This document shows, piece after piece, positions 7,111 to 11,582 of a stretch of 11,582 nucleotides of DNA. Position 1 is the first letter of the stretch. The number at the start of each line of letters is the position of its first letter. Under the pieces are notes generated by a model. It did no database searches. It saw nothing but the letters and a program-made list of their open reading frames with translations, and was not told where the DNA came from. The translations under genes and the position numbers were made by a program. Source of the stretch: Rhodoferax sp. (GTDB taxonomy: Bacteria; Pseudomonadota; Gammaproteobacteria; Burkholderiales; Burkholderiaceae_C); NCBI GenBank assembly GCA_030833685.1, contig JAURGS010000057.1:1-11582 (forward strand), written 5' to 3'.

Positions 7111-8394
7111 TTATTTAAGATAAAAGGTGCCATCCAGAGAACTGGGGCCCAAACGATAGATCAATCCCGGATAGCTCGTGCCCCCGTTCTCCAGCTTGGC
7201 ACCACGGCTGTTGTTAAAGCCAAGCGTCTGCTTACCCGAAAAAATATCGGAGACGTAAAGGACCCCAGGTTGCGAACTACCCGTACTCGAAAAACCTATC
7301 TTAATGACGCCAATAACTTTCGTGATCCCGTTAGCGTTGTTGGCAGAGCCGCTAGTGGGAAGTGTTCCATCGGCCTTAACCATAAAAAAATCCATGGCGC
7401 TTGTTTTGGCTGCTGAACCATCTGCTTTCCCATTCGAAATCGGCGCATTGACGCCTGAAAAATTCGCCCCACTGTTGAGTCCGTTAAAGCGAACCGTGTT
7501 GTAGCCCATGGCCGCTGTAGCGGGAAGGGTATCGCCACACTGCATGTAAGAGGGCTGCAAGAACGGGTTGGAGAAGTTGGGACGCCAATCGTAGATGATG
7601 TCGCTCGAATCGCCAGAGGTCCAGCAGTATTGGCCAGTGGTGAGGTAGCTAGTGGCGCCGTCAAAGATGTTCGTGACTGTGTCTGAGGTCGCCACGGGGC
7701 TCGTTGCCGCGCCTCCGTAAACGATCGCAGCCGTAGCTTGGGTACCGGTTCCAGCCGCAATGGTCACAGAGGTCGGCCGGGTTGAGCAAACCACTGGAGT
7801 CGAATTCGTCATTACAACGTCTTTGATTACTCCACCATCTTCGATAGCCTGCGCCGTAGGGGTTGGGGAGCAGGAGCCGCCATTAAAGGTCACGCCGACT
7901 AAGCTCCCGGAGTAACCAGTGCCCGCGTTGGTAAGCCTAACTCCGGCAATCAAGTTCGCGGGCAGTTTGACCGAGCCTTTGATTTTTATTTGCGGATCGA
8001 TCTCCATGTAAAGGTACGTGTATACCCCGACACCAGCCCTTGTGGCGCCACTCAATTTGCTGGCCACACTAAAGTTGATTTCTTGGCCCGCAACACTCTC
8101 GTAGATGGTGCTACACCCAGTCGTGGTGCTAGAAGCAGAAAAAGATGCTGCGACCGTGGTTGTTGGTGCGCTCGGTTTATCCTTGCAGACCGCGACTTTG
8201 TAAACCTTGACGAGTTGCTCCGTGGGCTGCATACCGCAACTGGTAGCACCTGGGGTTGTAATCCCTGCGGATGTGCTGCAGGCCGAATTCCAGTCGGCAT
8301 AAGTAAGTGCGCTGAAGTTAATTTCTGCCGCCATGGCCGAGGATGCCGCAATGGCCGCACCAAGATTCAAAACGATTTTTGTCAAGTGTCTCAT
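7111..8394 (-). CDS. Secreted protein of unknown function with GTGY-type beta repeat
   Basis: I do not recognise a characterised family. The 427-residue product starts at the ATG at 8394, fixed by GAGGGG seven bases upstream; an in-frame start at 8466 would overlap the lipoprotein gene and spoil the signal peptide. Residues 1-22 are a classical Sec signal (basic MRHLTK, hydrophobic run, SAMA before AE). The mature part is rich in Ser, Thr, Gly, Ala and Asn, with few charges and eight cysteines (39, 53, 70, 94, 175, 203, 257, 286), suggesting an extracytoplasmic beta-rich protein with disulfides. Residues 61-140 (VYKVAVC...YTYLYMEIDPQIKIKGS) look like one domain. Residues 151-229 hold a TNAGTGYSGSLVGVTFNGG unit resembling repeats of surface and tail-fibre-like proteins. 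The C-terminus YRLGPSSLDGTFYLK has no anchor or sorting signal that I can see. Parts of the gene are AT-richer than neighbours (25 GC of 60 at 7381-7440). Confidence 0.8.
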   Translation of the reverse strand: MRHLTKIVLNLGAAIAASSAMAAEINFSALTYADWNSACSTSAGITTPGATSCGMQPTEQLVKVYKVAVCKDKPSAPTTTVAASFSASSTTTGCSTIYESVAGQEINFSVASKLSGATRAGVGVYTYLYMEIDPQIKIKGSVKLPANLIAGVRLTNAGTGYSGSLVGVTFNGGSCSPTPTAQAIEDGGVIKDVVMTNSTPVVCSTRPTSVTIAAGTGTQATAAIVYGGAATSPVATSDTVTNIFDGATSYLTTGQYCWTSGDSSDIIYDWRPNFSNPFLQPSYMQCGDTLPATAAMGYNTVRFNGLNSGANFSGVNAPISNGKADGSAAKTSAMDFFMVKADGTLPTSGSANNANGITKVIGVIKIGFSSTGSSQPGVLYVSDIFSGKQTLGFNNSRGAKLENGGTSYPGLIYRLGPSSLDGTFYLK

Positions 8395-8395
8395 G

Positions 8396-8533
8396 TCAAA
8401 ACCCCTCGGTCTGCAGATCATTGGCGTCGCCGCTGCTACCACCACCGCCACAAGCGACAAGGCCAATCAGCACGGCGGCTGCGAATATCGCCCTGAGTAC
8501 GAGCAAGGCAGGTTTGGTTGGGGGGTGTTTCAC
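8396..8533 (-). CDS. Small lipoprotein (45 residues, GTG start)
   Basis: This is a short reading frame with a GTG start, supported by AAAGGAGA (8539-8546) at ideal spacing. The product begins MKHPPTKPALLVLRAIF, has a hydrophobic run, and then a lipobox LVAC with Cys28 as the predicted lipidated residue. The mature part would be only 18 residues, CGGGGSSGDANDLQTEGF, a glycine-rich flexible linker with no domain. Residue +2 is Gly, not Asp, which would favour export to the outer membrane. Its last codons ACC-GAG-GGG contain the Shine-Dalgarno of the secreted-protein gene, whose ATG follows the TGA by one base, so the two are translationally coupled. It is unlike entericidin in the mature part. 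It could be a partner or anchor for the secreted protein, or a relic of a longer lipoprotein. The function is unknown. Confidence 0.75.
   Translation of the reverse strand: MKHPPTKPALLVLRAIFAAAVLIGLVACGGGGSSGDANDLQTEGF
8402..8407 (-). promoter_or_regulatory. Ribosome binding site inside the lipoprotein gene
   Basis: GAGGGG lies seven bases before the ATG at 8394 and inside the last codons of the lipoprotein frame. It decides the start of the secreted protein in favour of 8394 and implies translational coupling. Confidence 0.75.
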
Positions 8534-8538
8534 GGGGT

Positions 8539-8546
8539 TCTCCTTT
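8539..8546 (-). promoter_or_regulatory. Ribosome binding site of the small lipoprotein
   Basis: AAAGGAGA is nearly a full anti-Shine-Dalgarno match, six bases from the GTG at 8533. It is the main evidence that this 45-codon frame is translated. Confidence 0.75.
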
Positions 8547-8794
8547 ATAAGTTGGTGCAACGACGTGGCCATCAAAGCCGGTTAACGGCCAGGGCCCAAA
8601 AGCAGGGCGCAATTGCCTCTACCCAGTGGAGCACACTTTGGGCTGTCTATGCAAAGCATCTGCACAAAATGCGGTTTTGGGGCCGTTTATTACGCTTTTG
8701 TAATCTGGAGGTGCCCCAAACCTAGGCTATGAGGCCGTTGATCTCATGATTTCGGCCGCTTTTTCGGCTGCTTGGCGCATCCCGGCGGGACTCT

Positions 8795-8819
8795 TCAGGC
8801 GCCCAAAATCTCCCAGCGC
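8795..8819. repeat. Right copy of the 25-bp direct repeat (3' end of uup)
   Basis: These bases encode the last residues and stop of Uup and match 6839-6863 in 21 of 25 positions. Together the copies bound about 1.95 kb that contains only the lipoprotein and secreted-protein genes and the terminator. Confidence 0.5.
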
Positions 8820-10741
8820 TCCAGGGCCGCCAGCAAGGCCTCATCAATTTCAGCGCTGCGGCTGGCAAGCGCCAGTGCGCGAGGGTTGTCGCTGGCGTAG
8901 AGGCTGCCGTCGGCCAGCAGGCGGTGGATTTCAGCCTGCTCGGCCTCCAGGTCGGTGATGCGTTGGGGCAGTGCCTCGAGCTCGCGCTGCTCTTTGTAGC
9001 TGAGTTTGCGGGCGGGTTTGGCAGCTGCCTGTGTAGCGGGTGGCGGCGCTTCGGGCTTGGGTGCGTTGTTGGGGCTCACCAGACGATTAGCCGCATTGGC
9101 GCCAGCGCCAGCAGCCGTCTTTGGCAAGCCGCTGCTGCGCCGGCTTTGCGTCAGCCAGTCTTGCACGCCGCCTTCAAACTCACGCCAGCGACCGTCGCCC
9201 TCAAACGCAATGGTGCTGGTAACCACGTTGTCCATGAAAGTGCGGTCGTGGCTGACCAGAAACACCGTACCGTCATAGTCCTGCAGCAGGTCTTCCAGCA
9301 GCTCCAGGGTGTCGATGTCCAGGTCATTCGTGGGTTCATCGAGCACCAGCACATTGGCAGGGCGAGCAAACAAGCGGGCGAGCAACAGGCGGTTGCGCTC
9401 GCCACCGCTTAATGACCTGACGGGAGAGTTGGCGCGCGCTGCAGCAAACAAAAAGTCACCCAGATAGCTTTTGACATGTTGTCGGCGCTTGCCGATCTCG
9501 ATCCATTCGCTGCCCGGGCTGATGAAGTCTTCCAGCGTCGCGTCCAGGTCAAGGGCGTTGCGCATCTGGTCAAAGTACGCCACGCTGACATTGGTGCCCA
9601 GCCGAACCGTGCCCCAGGGGCTGTGGCCAGGCTCGGGCGTTGGCGCACCCGCTGGCGCCGGGTCGGGCTGGAGTTCGCCCAGCATCAGTTTGAGCAGCGT
9701 GGTTTTGCCCGCGCCATTGGGCCCGAGCAGGCCCACCTTGTCGCCGCGCAGAATGGTTGCTGAGAAGTCCCGCACGATGCAGCGTGTGCCAAAGTGTTTG
9801 GAGACATGGGTCAGCTCAGAGACCAGCTTGCCGCTGAGCGCGCCGCTGGCAATTTCCATGTTCACACTGCCCAGGCTCTCGCGGCGGGCTGCGCGTTTGG
9901 CGCGCAGGTCTTTGAGGCGCTCGATGCGGGCCTGCGCCCGGGTGCGCCGCGCTTCGACGCCCTTGCGAATCCAGATCTCTTCCTGCGCCAGCAGCTTGTC
10001 GGCACGCGCGTTGATGACCGCCTCTTGGGCCAGCTGCTCTTCTTTCTGGCGCAGGTAGGCGGAAAAGTTGCCGGGGTAAGACAGCAGCTTGCCGCGGTCC
10101 AGATCGACGATGCGCGTGGCTACGTTATCCAAAAATGTGCGGTCGTGGGTGATAGTGACGATGCTGCCCTTAAAGTCCACCAGCAAGTTTTCGAGCCATT
10201 CGATCGAGTCCAAGTCCAGGTGGTTGGTGGGTTCGTCCAGCAACAAGATGTCGGGCATGGTCACCAATGCTTGGCCCAGCGCCACACGTTTGCGTGTGCC
10301 GCCCGACAGGCTGCCCACCAGCGCGTCGCCATCCAGGTGCAAGCGTTGCAGGGTTTCAGTCACCCGCTGCTCCCAGTTCCAGCCGTCCAAGAGTTCGATC
10401 TCGTTTTGCATGGCTGTGAGGTCGCCCTCGCCTGTGGTGTAGGCTTCAATCAGTTCGCGCACGCGGTTCAAACCTTGGCTCACCGCTTCGAAAACGGAGG
10501 CGCTATGTTCCAGCTGGGGTTCCTGAGCTACGTAGGCGATGCGTGTGTGACCTTGCGCCTGAAGACTGCCGTCATCTGGTTTTTCAAGGCCAGCCAAAAT
10601 TCTCAGCAGGCTGGATTTGCCTGTGCCGTTGCGGCCAATTAACCCAACCCGCTCGTCGGGTTCAAGTGAAAAGCTGGTGTGGTCAAGTAGTGCAACATGG
10701 CCAAACGCCAGCTGCGCATCGAGAAGGGTGATTAAAGCCAT
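8795..10741 (-). CDS. uup: ABC-F family ATPase Uup
   Basis: This is a 648-residue soluble ABC-F protein with two ATPase domains and no membrane part; E. coli Uup is about 635 residues. Uup is tied to limiting precise transposon excision, to branched-DNA processing, and, like other ABC-F proteins, to ribosome function. Domain 1 has Walker A GRNGTGKS (36-43), signature LSGGTRKR (145-152) and Walker B ILLLDEPTNHLD (165-176). The charged linker helix pair is about 225-292. Domain 2 has GPNGAGKT (340-347), LSGGERNR (444-451) and VLVLDEPTNDLD (464-475). The C-terminal coiled coil (about 576-645, KLSYKEQRELEAL...ERWEILGA) is the Uup-specific DNA-binding tail and separates it from EttA, which lacks it. 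A Pro-rich insert sits at 360-376. I chose the ATG at 10741; an upstream in-frame start at 10888 would add 49 non-conserved residues. It is divergent from the NTF2-like gene. Confidence 0.95.
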   Translation of the reverse strand: MALITLLDAQLAFGHVALLDHTSFSLEPDERVGLIGRNGTGKSSLLRILAGLEKPDDGSLQAQGHTRIAYVAQEPQLEHSASVFEAVSQGLNRVRELIEAYTTGEGDLTAMQNEIELLDGWNWEQRVTETLQRLHLDGDALVGSLSGGTRKRVALGQALVTMPDILLLDEPTNHLDLDSIEWLENLLVDFKGSIVTITHDRTFLDNVATRIVDLDRGKLLSYPGNFSAYLRQKEEQLAQEAVINARADKLLAQEEIWIRKGVEARRTRAQARIERLKDLRAKRAARRESLGSVNMEIASGALSGKLVSELTHVSKHFGTRCIVRDFSATILRGDKVGLLGPNGAGKTTLLKLMLGELQPDPAPAGAPTPEPGHSPWGTVRLGTNVSVAYFDQMRNALDLDATLEDFISPGSEWIEIGKRRQHVKSYLGDFLFAAARANSPVRSLSGGERNRLLLARLFARPANVLVLDEPTNDLDIDTLELLEDLLQDYDGTVFLVSHDRTFMDNVVTSTIAFEGDGRWREFEGGVQDWLTQSRRSSGLPKTAAGAGANAANRLVSPNNAPKPEAPPPATQAAAKPARKLSYKEQRELEALPQRITDLEAEQAEIHRLLADGSLYASDNPRALALASRSAEIDEALLAALERWEILGA

Positions 10742-10935
10742 GAGCGCGCGATTATCCCTGTGGCTGTGGCTGCAGCCTGTTGCAGTGAGTCGCGCAGAGC
10801 GCTCGAAGGACCGAATAGATCGGTTGGGCAAGGTCGAAGGGGTTGCGGCTTTGGCGGCATCAAGCGGCGGCGGCCGGCTGGCGCACAAAGCACGTCAAAA
10901 TCAAAGCCTTGAAGAATTCATGATGGATCAACAGG

Positions 10936-11376
10936 ATGCCCAAAGTTTCCAAATTGGCGGCCGGCTCAGCCGATGACATTGAAAGTGCTTTTTACGAGTC
11001 GCTGCAAAACGCTGACCTGGAGCGTTTGATGGCTTGCTGGGCAGACGATGACGAGGTGGTCTGTATCCACCCCGGGGGGGCGCGCCTGATTGGTCTGGGA
11101 GCCATTCGGTCCGCTTTCGATGCGCTGATGTCCAACGGCAGCGTGCGTGTGCAGGCTCAGGCTGTGCGAAAAATCGTGGCCATGGCGTGTGCCATTCACA
11201 GTGTGCGCGAGCGCATTGAAATCACCACCAACGAAGGCCCGGTCGAAGTGTTTGTGCTGGCCACCAACGTCTACCTGAAAACCGCACAGGGCTGGCGCAT
11301 GGTGGTGCACCATGCCAGCCCCAGCGCCGGGCACGAGAGCCCGGACGTGACCGAGCACGCGCCGGTTTTGCATTGA
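10936..11376 (+). CDS. NTF2/SnoaL-like domain protein
   Basis: This is a 146-residue cytoplasmic protein of the nuclear transport factor 2-like superfamily (SnoaL-type alpha+beta cone), function not known. The fold is traced by the N-terminal helix DDIESAFYESLQNADLERLMACWADD (split around 13-38), then EVVCIHPGGARLIGLGAIRSAF (40-61), and late strands VEVFVLATNVYLKTAQGWRMVVHHAS (103-128). The Trp35, HPGG, and closing W-x-M-V-x-H-H pattern is the usual core. Such proteins can be small enzymes, ligand binders or association modules. The start ATG at 10936 is the only possible ATG before an in-frame stop at 10921-10923, and its ribosome site is poor. It is transcribed away from uup with a 194-bp divergent gap, and 23 bp before the YheT-like gene, probably as one unit with it. 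Confidence 0.82.
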   Translation: MPKVSKLAAGSADDIESAFYESLQNADLERLMACWADDDEVVCIHPGGARLIGLGAIRSAFDALMSNGSVRVQAQAVRKIVAMACAIHSVRERIEITTNEGPVEVFVLATNVYLKTAQGWRMVVHHASPSAGHESPDVTEHAPVLH

Positions 11377-11399
11377 ACCCACGGCAGGAAAGTGGCGGC

Positions 11400-11582
11400 A
11401 TGCGTCTGGCCCAGCAGCTTGATGCGCGATCTGCAAAGTGGCTGCCTGGGGGGCACTTGCATACCTTGTGGCCAGCCGTTCAGGTACGCGCCCAGCAGCG
11501 GGTGGGTTTTGTCAGGCCTTACCTGCGCGAACGCTGGCACACGCCTGATGGCGATTTCATCGAAGTCGACTGGCAGCGCGCG
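11400..11582 (+). CDS. YheT-type alpha/beta hydrolase (partial, 5' end only)
   Basis: The first 61 codons of a gene run off the right edge. The N-terminus has LPGGHLHTLWPAV (15-27), the HLQT-type motif near the start of YheT family hydrolases, and ERWHTPDGDFIEVDW (44-58), matching the TPDGDF-x-DL-x-W block that precedes the first core strands. The nucleophile elbow and catalytic His lie outside the window. The family (COG0429) consists of predicted esterases or acyl hydrolases of unclear substrate. The ATG at 11400 has AGGAAAG ten bases upstream. The gene begins 23 bp after the NTF2-like stop, suggesting an operon. Confidence 0.8.
   Translation, partial: MRLAQQLDARSAKWLPGGHLHTLWPAVQVRAQQRVGFVRPYLRERWHTPDGDFIEVDWQRA

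Noticed and set aside
6881..7123. 80-codon plus-strand frame in the gap after marR
   Set aside because: The product is Arg-rich and of low complexity, it runs through the strong terminator hairpin, and it has no ribosome site.
8636..8680. TTGTGC/TTTGCAT pair upstream of the lipoprotein gene as a sigma-54 promoter
   Set aside because: The -24 element lacks the invariant GG and the spacing is off by one, so it is not a credible sigma-54 site.
8750..8794. Hairpin near GCCGCTTTTTCGGC as the uup terminator
   Set aside because: The stem is only 4-5 bp and there is no T-run after it on the minus strand.
9794..10642. 282-codon plus-strand frame antisense to uup
   Set aside because: It is a mirror of the conserved ABC-F coding sequence in a GC-rich genome; no family features are seen.
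10920..10976. 18-residue frame starting ATG-ATG and overlapping the start of the NTF2-like gene out of frame
   Set aside because: It has no clear ribosome site and no leader-peptide character such as codon runs; it is probably chance.

Overview
The window looks like a chromosomal segment of a GC-rich betaproteobacterium, most likely Burkholderiales and probably Comamonadaceae (Rhodoferax/Polaromonas-like). This rests on the resemblance of the gentisate enzymes to those of that group, the codon use, and the mix of housekeeping genes. It is an inference from protein character, not a database result. There is no transposase, integrase, CRISPR array, rRNA or tRNA.

Left part (1-6118): every gene is on the minus strand. 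Reading in the direction of transcription (from high to low coordinates) they are a ClC-type chloride/proton antiporter, a cytoplasmic DsbA/FrnE-like thioredoxin-fold protein, gentisate 1,2-dioxygenase, maleylpyruvate isomerase (NagL type, GST fold), a flavin reductase family protein, an EamA/DMT permease, and a HemG-type protoporphyrinogen oxidase cut by the left edge. The dioxygenase and the isomerase are consecutive steps of gentisate ring cleavage. The hydrolase for the third step (fumarylpyruvate hydrolase) is not in the window. The flavin reductase starts 9 bp after the isomerase, so it is probably co-transcribed.

Middle (6119-8794): a MarR-family regulator is divergent from the ClC gene, and the 210-bp gap between them holds an inverted repeat. 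Next comes a segment with no housekeeping gene: a non-coding stretch, a strong symmetric intrinsic terminator, a secreted 427-residue protein of unknown function, and just upstream of it a 45-residue lipoprotein with a GTG start. The lipoprotein and the secreted protein have near-perfect Shine-Dalgarno sites and are translationally linked. The segment is bounded by an imperfect 25-bp direct repeat (6839-6863 and 8795-8819). The right copy is the 3' end of uup, so the segment may be a small insert at the end of that gene. This is the most unusual part of the window.

Right part (8795-11582): uup, an ABC-F ATPase, is on the minus strand. Divergent from it on the plus strand are an NTF2/SnoaL-like small protein and the first 61 codons of a YheT-type alpha/beta hydrolase cut by the right edge.

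Stretches without genes are all shorter than 300 bases: 387-560 (GC-rich hairpins), 4562-4702, 6119-6328 (divergent regulatory region), 6821-7110 (palindrome, repeat copy, terminator), 8534-8794 and 10742-10935 (divergent promoter region with no motif I trust).
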